From assembly GCF_025371035.1 (NCBI RefSeq), contig NZ_JANZXB010000001.1:372001-436000 (forward strand): a stretch of DNA of 64,000 bases. Reading direction: 5' to 3'. A program made the translations under genes and the position numbers. The DNA is from Sphingomonas sp. LC-1 (GTDB taxonomy: Bacteria; Pseudomonadota; Alphaproteobacteria; Sphingomonadales; Sphingomonadaceae). Shown here in pieces: positions 1-8,134 of the stretch. Positions within the stretch are counted from its first letter, which is position 1. Each line of letters starts with the position of its first letter. The notes beneath the pieces are model-generated. The model made no database searches. It had not been told where the DNA came from and saw only the letters and a program-made list of their open reading frames with translations.

Positions 1-251
1 GACCAGTCGGTCTCGCTCGATGCGCGATCGGTCAGATCGGGCTCGCGCAAGGAGTCGATCTGAAGCTGCGACAGCGTGCCCTGCGCCTCTCGCTGGATGG
101 ATTCCTTCCAGTCCAGCAATTTGCGTCGGAAATACGCCTGCTGCTTCAGGCTCATGAAAGGCTCGTCCGCGCTGGGACGATAATTTTCATCGATATCGTT
201 GGCCACATCCGGGCCGGTGGAGTCCGTCACGCGATTAAACACCGTCGCCAT
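1..251 (-). CDS. dksA: DksA-type RNA polymerase-binding transcription factor (partial, C-terminus off the window)
   Basis: The reverse strand reads from an ATG at 251 with a GGAGGA ribosome site just upstream. The 83 visible residues include DEPFMSLKQQAYFRRKLLDW and then PDLTDRASSETD, matching the coiled-coil region of DksA, including the acidic D-x-x-D-x-A tip that enters the RNA polymerase secondary channel. DksA works with ppGpp in the stringent response. The globular zinc-finger part lies beyond the left edge, so the four-cysteine motif cannot be checked. The family call is strong; a DksA paralogue is the only real alternative. Confidence 0.9.
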   Translation of the reverse strand, partial: MATVFNRVTDSTGPDVANDIDENYRPSADEPFMSLKQQAYFRRKLLDWKESIQREAQGTLSQLQIDSLREPDLTDRASSETDW

Positions 252-664
252 ACCATCCTCCCAAAGGGCCCGTCAGTGCAACGGTCGGCACCGTGTCCTC
301 GGGGCCGCCCCCTAATGGTCGAGAGCGCCTATAGTCGGTGCCACCGTCTGCCGCAAGCGACCGGCATTTCATCGTAATCACTTATTCTATAATAATATTG
401 CGACGTGAATGAGAAATGGACGAAAGCGCCAGCCAATCGTCAGATTCCACACCCGATCCTCGAATCCGCGCTGGGCGACCGACCGGTCGCCTCGAACCGG
501 ATTCGGACCAGAAGGCGCGAATCCCAAAGCTGAACGGGCAACCGAACAATGGTGTTGGACCTTAAAGCTTTCTTGGTCAGTATGATGACAGAGACGACCC
601 CATGGAGGCCGTGCAGGCGGCCGGACGGCAACCCCGTCCCCTTGCCCGGTTTGAGGATGTGACG
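252..664. other. Intergenic stretch upstream of dksA and the serine-rich gene
   Basis: About 410 bases without a convincing gene. It should hold the dksA promoter. An AT-rich island around 380-400 contains TATAAT at 388-393, a good -10 candidate for rightward transcription, but I see no matching -35. A 49-codon reading frame at 416-565 (+) starts after GAGAA and encodes a polar, low-complexity peptide; I do not call it a gene. Confidence 0.5.
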
Positions 665-1690
665 ATGTCAGTGCGAATGGCCTTGGCGAAGCTGACGGCA
701 TGTGCCGCAGGCGGCGCCGTGATCGGCGGAGGTGCCGTCCATATGGTGGACCATCCCCAGCGGCCGCCCCTGGTCAAGCAGACCAAGGTCAAGAAGAAGC
801 GGATCGTGCATCGTCCTCCTCCGCCTCACCCGGCGCGACGTATCATCACGCGTCGGACGACCACCACCACCACGCCGCCGCCGACCGTCATCACCGTCAC
901 GACCGAGACGCCCCCCGTTCCCGTCCCCCTGCCCCCCAGCCCACCCATGGCGACCGGCGGCGGCTATGTGCCGGCGGTGATCGGCGGCTGGGGTGGTTTC
1001 GGCGGCGGCTGGGGCGGCGGCTTCGGTGGAGGGCTCGGCGGGGGCTTCGGATTTGGCGGCGGCGGATCGAGCGGAAGCGTCGTCATCTCCTCGACCAGCA
1101 GCGGCGGATCGACCTCCACCTCATCCGCATCGGGCGGCTCGGGCGGGTCGTCCAGCTCGACCGGCGGCGTCAGCAGCACCTCATCCTCGGGCAATGTGTC
1201 GAGCACCTCGTCGAGCGGCAATGTTTCCTCGACGTCTTCCACGGGCGGATCGTCGACATCATCTGGCAACGTCTCCTCGACATCCTCCACGGGCGGGTCG
1301 TCCACATCGTCCGGCAACGTCTCTTCGACGTCGTCCACCGGAGGGTCCTCGACTTCGTCGGGCAACGTGTCCTCGACCAGTTCGTCCTCGGGCAATGTCA
1401 GCTCGTCGAGCGCGTCCAGCGCCTCTTCGGCGTCCTCGGCTTCCTCCGCGTCGTCGAGCGGCTATGGATCGAGCAGCGATGGCTGGTCGTCCAACGGTTC
1501 CTCGGCCAGTTCGGCCTCCAGCGCCTCCTCCGCGTCGAGCGCATCGTCGGCGAGCAGCGCTTCGTCATCGGGCAGTTCGACCGGTGGCCCGCCGACCCCG
1601 GTTCCCGCTCCGCCAATGGTCCTGCTGTTCGGCGGCGCGGCGGCGGCGCTGGTGATCCGGCGGCGCCTGGCCAAACCCAAGGCCGCCTGA
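665..1690 (+). CDS. Serine/glycine-rich secreted or surface protein with PEP-CTERM-like C-terminus
   Basis: A 341-residue protein of unusual composition. The start at 665 is chosen because GAGGA lies 9 bases upstream; an in-frame ATG at 602 would add 21 residues with no ribosome site. Order of parts: a hydrophobic N-terminal segment (about residues 6-26), a basic and Pro/Thr-rich stretch, a Gly-rich stretch (about 115-145), a long Ser/Thr/Gly/Asn region with three 16-residue tandem repeats, and a tail with VPAPP, a hydrophobic run (MVLLFGGAAAALVI) and RRR. The tail resembles PEP-CTERM sorting signals except that Glu is replaced by Ala. PEP-CTERM proteins are exosortase substrates in bacteria with exopolysaccharide; that role here is inference. 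It could instead be a simple membrane-anchored low-complexity protein. No enzyme domain is visible. Confidence 0.7.
   Translation: MSVRMALAKLTACAAGGAVIGGGAVHMVDHPQRPPLVKQTKVKKKRIVHRPPPPHPARRIITRRTTTTTTPPPTVITVTTETPPVPVPLPPSPPMATGGGYVPAVIGGWGGFGGGWGGGFGGGLGGGFGFGGGGSSGSVVISSTSSGGSTSTSSASGGSGGSSSSTGGVSSTSSSGNVSSTSSSGNVSSTSSTGGSSTSSGNVSSTSSTGGSSTSSGNVSSTSSTGGSSTSSGNVSSTSSSSGNVSSSSASSASSASSASSASSSGYGSSSDGWSSNGSSASSASSASSASSASSASSASSSGSSTGGPPTPVPAPPMVLLFGGAAAALVIRRRLAKPKAA
1217..1360 (+). repeat. Three tandem 48-bp in-frame repeats inside the serine-rich gene
   Basis: Units 1217-1264, 1265-1312 and 1313-1360 each encode GNVSSTSSTGGSSTSS. The DNA copies differ mainly at third codon positions while the peptide is identical, so the repeats are not a very recent slippage product. 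A partial unit follows from 1361 and a related degenerate copy precedes from about 1190. Confidence 0.85.
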
Positions 1691-1721
1691 ACCATCGCTC
1701 CGCCGTCGCCGGCGGCTTGCG

Positions 1722-2237
1722 CTACGCCTTTTGCAGCGCAGCTTCGATCTCGGGCACCGGATGCCCGGTCAGATCCTTGGCGAGCTCGCCCACCAGCCGG
1801 TCCTCGACCGTCTTGTGATAATGCTTGCGCAATTCGCCGAGCGTCTTGGGGGGCGCGACGACGATCAGCGCCTCGAACTCGTTGGCGAGCGCCCGCCGCT
1901 TGAGCATGTCGGCCGTCTCGGCGGCGAAGCGGTCCTCTTCCTGCTGATGATAGTCGGTTTCGCCCATCGAACCGCGCGCCGGCGCGAATTGCGCCCCCTG
2001 GCCGCCGCCGCCCGCCTGATTCGATCCGCCTTGCGCGATGGCCGGGGCACCCGGTCCGCTCTGGGTCGAGGAAGCGGAACCCGCTTTGTCGGTCTTCTGG
2101 TCGCGATCGGCGGGATTGGGATGCTCGACCGCGTGTTCGACGACCAGATTGGGGTATTCGGCATCGCCTTCGTTGCGAAAGAACAGGCTCTTGCGGCCAT
2201 CGACGACCAGCACGAAGCTGTTATGCGGCACCTGCAT
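1722..2237 (-). CDS. Host attachment family protein (Host_attach, PF10116-like)
   Basis: A 171-residue protein; the start at 2237 is supported by GGAGAAA immediately upstream, and reading further upstream would cross the serS promoter region. The N-terminus (HNSFVLVVDGRKSLFFRNEG) and the C-terminal block (ALIVVAPPKTLGELRKHYHK) are typical of the family named after a plant-attachment gene in Agrobacterium. A Gly/Gln/Ser-rich linker sits near residues 60-95. The biochemical function of the family is not settled; the fold is thought to resemble release-factor eRF1 domains. It is divergent from serS. Confidence 0.8.
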   Translation of the reverse strand: MQVPHNSFVLVVDGRKSLFFRNEGDAEYPNLVVEHAVEHPNPADRDQKTDKAGSASSTQSGPGAPAIAQGGSNQAGGGGQGAQFAPARGSMGETDYHQQEEDRFAAETADMLKRRALANEFEALIVVAPPKTLGELRKHYHKTVEDRLVGELAKDLTGHPVPEIEAALQKA

Positions 2238-2326
2238 CGGGTTTCTCCTTGTCTGTGCAAGGGGATAACGCGAGGTCACCGGCACGGGTTGCGTGACGGC
2301 GGAGCGGAGGCCATAGCCTCGCCCCC

Positions 2327-3604
2327 ATGCACGACATTCGCCTGATCCGGGATGACCCCGCCGCCTTCGACGCCGCGCTTGCCAAGCGGGGTGCCGCGCC
2401 CCACGCCGAGACGCTGATCGCGATCGACGAACGCCGCCGCGCGATCGTCGCCGAAGCGCAGGCCGCGCAGACCCGTCGCAACGAACTGTCCAAGCAGATC
2501 GGCCAGGCCAAGGCGTCACGCGACGAGGAACGCGCCCAGACGCTGATGGACGAAGTCGCCTCGCTCAAGGCCCGGCTGCCCGAGCTGGAGGAACAGGAAC
2601 GCCTAGTCGAGGCGGAACTGAATACCGCGCTCGCCGCCATTCCCAATCTGCCCGCCGCCGATGTGCCGCAGGGCGCGGACGAGAACGACAATGCGCTGGT
2701 CCATCAAAAGGGCGAGCCCATTTCCTTCGCGTTCGAGGCGCGCGAGCATGATGCGATCGCGCCCGCGCTGGGCATGGATTTCGAGACCGGCGTGGCGCTG
2801 TCGGGGGCGCGTTTCACGCTGCTGCGGGGACAGATGGCGCGCCTGTCGCGCGCGCTGGGCCAATTCATGCTCGACCGTATGACCGAGCAGCATGGTTTCG
2901 AGCTGGTCCAGCCGCCTCTGCTGGTCCGCGACGAAGCCGCGTTCGGCACCGGGCAGTTGCCCAAATTTGCCGAGGACCTGTTCCGTACCACCGATGGCCG
3001 CTGGCTGATCCCCACGGCGGAAGTGTCGCTGACCAACATCGTCCGCGAGTCGATCCTGAGCGAGGCGGAACTGCCGCTGCGCTTCACTGCGCTGACCCCC
3101 TGTTTCCGCTCGGAGGCGGGCGCGGCGGGGCGCGACACGCGCGGGCTGATCCGTCAGCATCAGTTCGACAAGGTCGAGATGGTGTCGATCACCACCCCCG
3201 ACCAGTCGGAGGCCGAGCATGAACGGATGACCGCCGCCGCCGAGGGCGTGCTGGAGGCGCTCGCCCTGCCCTATCGCCGCATGCTGCTGTGCACCGGAGA
3301 CATGGGCTTCACCGCTGCGCGCACCTATGACCTGGAGGTCTGGTTGCCGGGACAGGCGCGGTATCGCGAGATTTCATCCTGCTCGACCTGCACCGATTTC
3401 CAAGCACGCCGGATGATGGCCCGCTATCGCCCGACAGAGGGCAAGGGAACGCGCTTCGTCCATACGCTCAACGGATCGGGTCTCGCGGTCGGCCGGACGC
3501 TCGTCGCGGTGATCGAGAATTATCAGCAGGCCGACGGCTCGGTCGTCGTGCCCGAGGCCCTGCGGCCTTATCTGGGCGGACTGGCGGTGCTGGAGCCGCG
3601 CTGA
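2327..3604 (+). CDS. serS: Seryl-tRNA synthetase
   Basis: A 425-residue class II aminoacyl-tRNA synthetase that charges tRNA-Ser (and tRNA-Sec where present) with serine. The N-terminal third (about 27-105) is the helical antiparallel arm that grips the tRNA long variable arm. Motif 2 is seen at about 257-285 ([17 protein letters not shown]) and motif 3 at about 383-400 ([18 protein letters not shown]). Length is normal. The stop codon overlaps the surE start by one base, so serS, surE and probably the following NlpD-like gene are co-transcribed, an arrangement common in alphaproteobacteria. Confidence 0.97.
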   Translation: MHDIRLIRDDPAAFDAALAKRGAAPHAETLIAIDERRRAIVAEAQAAQTRRNELSKQIGQAKASRDEERAQTLMDEVASLKARLPELEEQERLVEAELNTALAAIPNLPAADVPQGADENDNALVHQKGEPISFAFEAREHDAIAPALGMDFETGVALSGARFTLLRGQMARLSRALGQFMLDRMTEQHGFELVQPPLLVRDEAAFGTGQLPKFAEDLFRTTDGRWLIPTAEVSLTNIVRESILSEAELPLRFTALTPCFRSEAGAAGRDTRGLIRQHQFDKVEMVSITTPDQSEAEHERMTAAAEGVLEALALPYRRMLLCTGDMGFTAARTYDLEVWLPGQARYREISSCSTCTDFQARRMMARYRPTEGKGTRFVHTLNGSGLAVGRTLVAVIENYQQADGSVVVPEALRPYLGGLAVLEPR

Positions 3605-4368
3605 TGCGGATCCTGCTGACCAATGACGATGGCTATCATGCCCCGGGCCTGGCCGCGCTGGAGCGGATCGCCGCGACGCTGTCCGACGATGTCTGGATCG
3701 TCGCGCCCGCCGAAGACCAGTCGGGGACCAGCCGTTCGCTGACCCTGACGCGGCCGATGCGGTTGCGGCAGTTCGGCGAACGGCGCTTCGCGGTCACGGG
3801 CACGCCGACCGATTCGGTGCTGATGGCGCTGGGCGAGGTGATGGCCGACCGAAAGCCCGACCTGATCCTGTCGGGCGTGAATCGCGGCGCCAATCTGGGC
3901 GAGGATGTGTTCTATTCCGGGACAGTGTCGGCCGCGATGGAGGGTGCTCTGGCAGGCATACGGTCGGTGGCGCTCAGTCAGCGCTACGCCGTCCAGGGAT
4001 TGGGCGACGCGGTGTCCTTCGCCACGGCAGAGGCCTGGGGAGAGCGGGTGCTGCGCCCGCTGCTGTCACTCGATTTCGGCCCCAGGACGCTGATTAACGT
4101 CAACTTTCCGCCGGTCCCGCCCGAGGCGGTGCGAGGAATTCGCGCCACCCGCCAGGGCCTGCGCGACTATGGCCGGGCGAAGCTGGAGCGACGTAGCGAC
4201 CCGCGCGGATATGATTATTATTGGCTGGCGCTCGGTCGCCTGCCGCATCAGCCGGGCGACGACACCGATCTGGACGCCATCGCGGAGGATTGCATTGCGG
4301 TCACGCCGCTGCATCTCGACCTGACGCATCGCGCGTCGCTCGCTATGCTCGGCGCGGCCTATCGCTGA
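3604..4368 (+). CDS. surE: 5'/3'-nucleotidase SurE
   Basis: A 254-residue survival protein SurE, a metal-dependent phosphatase of nucleoside 5'- and 3'-monophosphates and short polyphosphate in the cytoplasm. The metal-site residues expected for the family are present: Asp8 and Asp9 in LLTNDDGYH, Ser40 in EDQSGTSRS and Asn93 in SGVNRGANLGED. It starts on the last base of the serS stop codon, indicating translational coupling. The pcm gene (protein-isoaspartate methyltransferase) that often follows surE is absent; an NlpD-like gene comes directly next. Confidence 0.97.
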   Translation: MRILLTNDDGYHAPGLAALERIAATLSDDVWIVAPAEDQSGTSRSLTLTRPMRLRQFGERRFAVTGTPTDSVLMALGEVMADRKPDLILSGVNRGANLGEDVFYSGTVSAAMEGALAGIRSVALSQRYAVQGLGDAVSFATAEAWGERVLRPLLSLDFGPRTLINVNFPPVPPEAVRGIRATRQGLRDYGRAKLERRSDPRGYDYYWLALGRLPHQPGDDTDLDAIAEDCIAVTPLHLDLTHRASLAMLGAAYR

Positions 4369-4390
4369 TGACGGTCTGGGGGGACTTGGC

Positions 4391-5641
4391 GTGAATCGGA
4401 CATCGAAGCCCATGGCGGGCGTCATCACAGCGTCGTTGCTGCTGTCGGCGTGCATCCCGAACATGGAGCCGCCCATGGTCACGCCCGAGCCGGTCGCTCC
4501 GCCTACCCCGGTCATGACACCGCCACAGACGACGGCCGCCGATCGTGCGCCCCGTCCGATCGCGCCGGCACCCCGGACGTCCGCACCCCGGACAGGTGCG
4601 CCGCGATCCACGATCCGCCGCTCGGTACCCGTCACGCCGCGTCAGTCACCCCCGCCGGTCCCGGTCCAGGCGCCCGTCCGGACCGCGCCCATCCCAGCGA
4701 CACCGCGCGAGCCCGTATCCACGCTGCCCGCCCCTCGCCCCTCCTGGGAGGTGCGGCCCGTCACCCCGGATGCCAGGGAGATCACCGCATCGACCTATGT
4801 CGTCCAGTCGGGCGACACGCTGCGCGGCGTGGCCGATCGGACCGGCGCGGGGTCGGAGGTGATCGCGCGCGTCAACGGGCTGACCGCGCCGTACGTCATC
4901 CGCGCGGGACAGCGGCTGACCATTCCCGCCGGACGCTATCATTTGGTCCGATCCGGCGAGAGCGGCATCGCGATCGCCCGCGCTTATGGCGTGCCCTGGT
5001 CGCGCATCGTCGAGGCGAATGCGCTGGCCGAACCCTATGTGCTGCGCGCGGGACAGCGCATCCTGATCCCCGGTACCGCCGCAGGAACGCCCGTTTCGAG
5101 CAGCCTGGCCGAGCGGGCGGCAGCCTTCACGCTGGACGTGGACGACATCCTGACCGGCGGCGAACCGGCACTCGCCACCAATCAGGCCCCCGCCAAGCCC
5201 AGCGCGACGCCGGCCCGCGTCCTGCCCCCGACTGCCGTGGTCGCCGCGCCCAGCCGCCTGCGCTCGGGCTTTGCCTGGCCGGTCGAGGGCAAGGTGGTGA
5301 AACGGTTCGGCGCGGGCTCCAGCGGGGAGCGCAATGACGGCATCAAGGTCGCGGTGCCGGTCGGCACACCGATCAAGGCGACGGCGGACGGCGTCGTGGC
5401 CTATGTCGGCGACGGCATCGCCGCTTTGGGCGGGCTCGTCATCGTCAAGCATGGCGATGGCTGGACCAGTGTGTACGGTCACGCCTCGAAGCTGATGGTC
5501 CAGCGCGGACAGAGCGTGAAGCGCGGGCAGACGCTGGCGCTGTCGGGTCAGACGGGCTTTGCCGATCGCCCCGAGCTTCATTTCGAACTGCGCCGGGGAC
5601 GCTCGCCGGTCGATCCGATGAGCCAGTTGCCCGGCCGTTGA
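4391..5641 (+). CDS. NlpD-like lipoprotein: two LysM domains plus a degenerate LytM/M23 domain
   Basis: A 416-residue protein starting with GTG at 4391. The N-terminus has a lipobox (LLLSAC), so it should be a lipoprotein. A Pro/Thr/Arg-rich linker is followed by two LysM peptidoglycan-binding modules (about 137-182 and 183-231) and a C-terminal LytM fold (about 295-412). The zinc ligands of active M23 enzymes are not all there: the HxxxD motif is replaced by Asn315-Asp-Gly-Ile-Lys, and the HxH motif reads Glu395-Leu-His397; His364 (YGHA) remains. The same kind of loss marks NlpD and EnvC, which activate cell-wall amidases rather than cutting peptidoglycan. Position after surE agrees with an NlpD role in cell separation. 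Amidase activation is inference from family. Confidence 0.88.
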   Translation: MNRTSKPMAGVITASLLLSACIPNMEPPMVTPEPVAPPTPVMTPPQTTAADRAPRPIAPAPRTSAPRTGAPRSTIRRSVPVTPRQSPPPVPVQAPVRTAPIPATPREPVSTLPAPRPSWEVRPVTPDAREITASTYVVQSGDTLRGVADRTGAGSEVIARVNGLTAPYVIRAGQRLTIPAGRYHLVRSGESGIAIARAYGVPWSRIVEANALAEPYVLRAGQRILIPGTAAGTPVSSSLAERAAAFTLDVDDILTGGEPALATNQAPAKPSATPARVLPPTAVVAAPSRLRSGFAWPVEGKVVKRFGAGSSGERNDGIKVAVPVGTPIKATADGVVAYVGDGIAALGGLVIVKHGDGWTSVYGHASKLMVQRGQSVKRGQTLALSGQTGFADRPELHFELRRGRSPVDPMSQLPGR

Positions 5642-5651
5642 TCCTCTCCGC

Positions 5652-5690
5652 CCGATCCTGAACACCGCCTAACACGCTGTTCAGGATCGG
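5652..5690 (+). terminator. Hairpin after the nlpD-like gene
   Basis: A perfect 13-bp inverted repeat (5652-5664 with 5678-5690, arm CCGATCCTGAACA) with a 13-base loop starts 11 bases past the stop codon. There is no T-tract, so it may be a weak or Rho-assisted terminator or an RNA-stabilising structure. Confidence 0.6.
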
Positions 5691-5753
5691 GAACGCCACA
5701 CCCTGTCATAGGTTGGGGACGATCATGGGGCCCCTGCCCCCGGGAGTTGGCGT

Positions 5754-6164
5754 ATGAAGAAGATGTTCCAAGCTTTGGCCGCGATCGGCCTGACCATGGC
5801 GGGCGTCGCGACGACGACGGCGCTTCCCGTATCCAGCGCGCAGGCCCAGTCCTGGCGCGACGATGGCCCTCGTTTCGATCGCGACCGGCGTGACCGGCGT
5901 GACGATCGCCGTGACTGGCGAAACGATGACCGTCGCGATTGGCGTGGCGAGCGTCGGGGCTGGCGCGACGATCGCGGCCGGCGCCGGGACGATTGGCGCG
6001 GACGGCGCGAGGCGCGGACCCAGCGCGAATTTGATCGGGCGCGTCGCACCCCCGGCTATGTCGATCCGCGATCGCAGGGCGACTATACCAATTATAACGG
6101 TCGCGGCTCTGGCTACCGCCCCTGCAACTATGTCGAGCGCAACGGCCGGACCGTCTGTCGCTAA
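5754..6164 (+). CDS. Small secreted Arg/Asp-rich protein
   Basis: A 136-residue protein with a clear signal peptide (MKKMFQALAAIG to about SSAQAQ, residues 1-32). The mature part is dominated by alternating Asp, Arg and Trp (DRRDRRDDRRDWRNDD and similar), then a short C-terminal block, YRPCNYVERNGRTVCR, with two cysteines that could pair in the periplasm. A similar C-terminal CK/CR ending occurs in the glycine-zipper protein at 20100-20468. Related RcnB-like and Arg-rich periplasmic proteins are common in sphingomonads, but no function can be assigned. It stands alone between the hairpin and tyrS. Confidence 0.75.
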   Translation: MKKMFQALAAIGLTMAGVATTTALPVSSAQAQSWRDDGPRFDRDRRDRRDDRRDWRNDDRRDWRGERRGWRDDRGRRRDDWRGRREARTQREFDRARRTPGYVDPRSQGDYTNYNGRGSGYRPCNYVERNGRTVCR

Positions 6165-6220
6165 ACCCATGTTCGCCGGAGGGTGACGAACGCGGATAGG
6201 GCGTGTAACGAGCGGCCATT

Positions 6221-7447
6221 ATGGCATACACGTCCGATCTGCTTCGCACCCTCGATGAACGGGGTTACGTCCACCAGATGACCGATGCCGCCGCGCTGGA
6301 CAAGCTGGCGGCATCGGGGGTGGTGCCCGGCTATATCGGCTTCGACCCCACCGCGCCGTCGCTGCACGTGGGCAGTCTGGTACAGATCATGCTCCTGCGC
6401 CGGATGCAGCAGACCGGCCACAAGCCGATCGTCCTGATGGGCGGCGGCACGGGCAAGATCGGCGACCCCAGCTTCAAGGACGAGGCGCGCAAGCTGCTCG
6501 CCGAGGACGGGATCCAGGCCAATGTCGCCTCGATCAAGCGCATCTTCGAACGCTTCCTGACCTTCGGCGATGGCCCCACCGATGCGGTGATGGTCGACAA
6601 TGCCGACTGGCTCGACAAGCTGGAGTACATCCCCTTCCTGCGCGAAGTGGGGCAGCATTTCTCGGTCAACCGGATGCTGTCGTTCGACTCGGTGAAGCTG
6701 CGGCTCGACCGCGAGCAGTCGCTCAGCTTCCTCGAATTCAACTACATGATCCTCCAGGCTTATGACTTCCGCGAATTGGCCCAGCGCCAGGGCTGCCGCC
6801 TTCAGATGGGCGGGTCGGACCAGTGGGGCAATATCGTCAACGGCATTGAACTCGCCCGCCGCATGGACGGGACCGAGGTGTTCGGCGTCACCACGCCGCT
6901 GATCACCACGGCGGATGGCGGCAAGATGGGCAAGACCATGGCCGGGGCGGTCTGGCTGCATGAAGACCAGTTGCCGCATTTCGATTACTGGCAATTCTGG
7001 CGCAACACCGACGACCGCGATGTGGGCCGCTTCCTGCGGTTGTTCACCGACCTGCCGCTGGACGAGATCGCACGCCTCGAACGGCTGGAAGGTGCGGAGA
7101 TCAACGAAGCCAAGAAGATCCTCGCCAACGAAGCCACCGCCATGTGCCGTGGCCGCGCGGCGGCGGAGGAAGCGGCCGAGACGGCGCGGCGGACGTTCGA
7201 GGAAGGCTCCGCGGGTGCCGCACTGCCGAGCTTTGCGGTCGCGGGCGGATCGATCACCATCGTCGATGCGCTGATCGGGCTGGGCTTCGCCAAGTCGAAG
7301 GGCGAGGCGCGACGCCTGATTGCAGGTGGTGGTGCGCGCGTGGACGGCGAGAAGGTAGCGGACGAGAACGCCGTCATCGCGGTGGGTGCCGAGCCGGTGA
7401 AGCTGTCGTCGGGCAAGAAGAACCATGGGTTGCTGACGGCGGGGTAA
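6221..7447 (+). CDS. tyrS: Tyrosyl-tRNA synthetase
   Basis: A 408-residue class I synthetase charging tRNA-Tyr. The HIGH-like signature is PSLHVGSL near residue 46-53 and the KMSKS-like loop is GGKMGKTM near 233-240; both fit bacterial TyrRS. A C-terminal S4 RNA-binding domain is visible ([20 protein letters not shown]). Length is usual. The gene appears monocistronic, and its downstream region carries two kinds of palindromic repeat. Confidence 0.97.
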   Translation: MAYTSDLLRTLDERGYVHQMTDAAALDKLAASGVVPGYIGFDPTAPSLHVGSLVQIMLLRRMQQTGHKPIVLMGGGTGKIGDPSFKDEARKLLAEDGIQANVASIKRIFERFLTFGDGPTDAVMVDNADWLDKLEYIPFLREVGQHFSVNRMLSFDSVKLRLDREQSLSFLEFNYMILQAYDFRELAQRQGCRLQMGGSDQWGNIVNGIELARRMDGTEVFGVTTPLITTADGGKMGKTMAGAVWLHEDQLPHFDYWQFWRNTDDRDVGRFLRLFTDLPLDEIARLERLEGAEINEAKKILANEATAMCRGRAAAEEAAETARRTFEEGSAGAALPSFAVAGGSITIVDALIGLGFAKSKGEARRLIAGGGARVDGEKVADENAVIAVGAEPVKLSSGKKNHGLLTAG

Positions 7448-7454
7448 TTCCCCT

Positions 7455-7485
7455 GGCCTTCGGCTTCGCTCACGCTGAACGGGGG
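7455..7485. repeat. Class B repeat (CTTCGGCTTCGCTCA core)
   Basis: A copy of the dispersed motif whose core elsewhere is CTTCGACTTCGCTCAG followed by a TGAACGG-type end. It starts 8 bases after the tyrS stop codon. Other copies are near 32314, 48059, 48109, 59855, 59907 and 62788. Confidence 0.75.
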
Positions 7486-7515
7486 TTTGGAGCAATACCC
7501 CTCTAAACCTCTGTT

Positions 7516-7634
7516 CCCCGGCGAAGGCCGGGGCCCAGTTTCTACCTCGCCGAAGAAGCGGGATAACGATGCGTGGGAGGCATCTTTCCCTCACCACCAA
7601 CGGCCAGCAACTGGACCCCGGCCTCCGCCGGGGT
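7516..7634. repeat. Class C REP pair in inverted orientation (BIME-like)
   Basis: Two hairpin units, CCCCGGC-GAAG-GCCGGGG at 7516-7533 and ACCCCGGC-CTCC-GCCGGGGT at 7615-7634. Each is followed on its outer arm by a CCAGTT-type tail in opposite orientation, so the two units face each other as in bacterial interspersed mosaic elements. They lie between the convergent tyrS and DMT permease genes and may act as a transcription or mRNA-decay barrier. Confidence 0.8.
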
Positions 7635-7660
7635 ACGGCTCGGTCGATAGGCCAGACCTC

Positions 7661-8101
7661 TCACCCCCGCCGAACCACCACCGCTCCGGCGATCACCAAG
7701 CCGACGCCGACGAGCTTTCCGACCGAAACCGGCTCGACCTTGACGTCGAACAAGCCGAAATGATCGACGATCAGCGCCGCGACCAACTGGCTGGCGATTG
7801 CGGCGGTCAGGGCGACCGAGATGCCCAGCTTCGGCGCGGCATAGGCCAGCACCGCAACAAAACCCGCGCCATAAAAGCCGCCCAGCCATGCCCAGCCGGG
7901 TGCGCCTTTCAGCGCCATAGGACTGGTCCGGTCGATCGCGGCCCAGGCCACCAACAGGACCACTGCCCCGATCAGGAACGACGTCAACGCCGAGAGTATG
8001 ACCGAGCCTGACGCCTTGGCCAGCGCCGCATTGGTCGGCGGCTGCACCGCGAGGCCGATACCGGCGATGAGGACGAGGATGAGCGGTAAAAGGCCAGCCA
8101 T
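7661..8101 (-). CDS. Small DMT-superfamily membrane protein (YdcZ/DUF606 type)
   Basis: A 146-residue very hydrophobic protein with four to five predicted membrane segments: about 4-24, 34-54, 72-92, 96-112 and 124-143. The motif AGIGLAVQPPTNAALAK near the N-terminus and length match the half-size YdcZ group of drug/metabolite transporters, which usually dimerise or pair with a second small subunit. The substrate is unknown. It is convergent with tyrS and lies just downstream of recG on the same strand, 33 bases away. Confidence 0.8.
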   Translation of the reverse strand: MAGLLPLILVLIAGIGLAVQPPTNAALAKASGSVILSALTSFLIGAVVLLVAWAAIDRTSPMALKGAPGWAWLGGFYGAGFVAVLAYAAPKLGISVALTAAIASQLVAALIVDHFGLFDVKVEPVSVGKLVGVGLVIAGAVVVRRG

Positions 8102-8134
8102 ATCCGCGCCCTAACGCCGGACGCGCCGCTTCGT

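Noticed and set aside
964-1395. 143-residue acidic frame on the minus strand opposite the serine-rich gene
   Set aside because: The Glu/Asp/Pro repeats are the reverse complement of the Ser/Thr/Gly repeats; no ribosome site or independent family, so it is a shadow.
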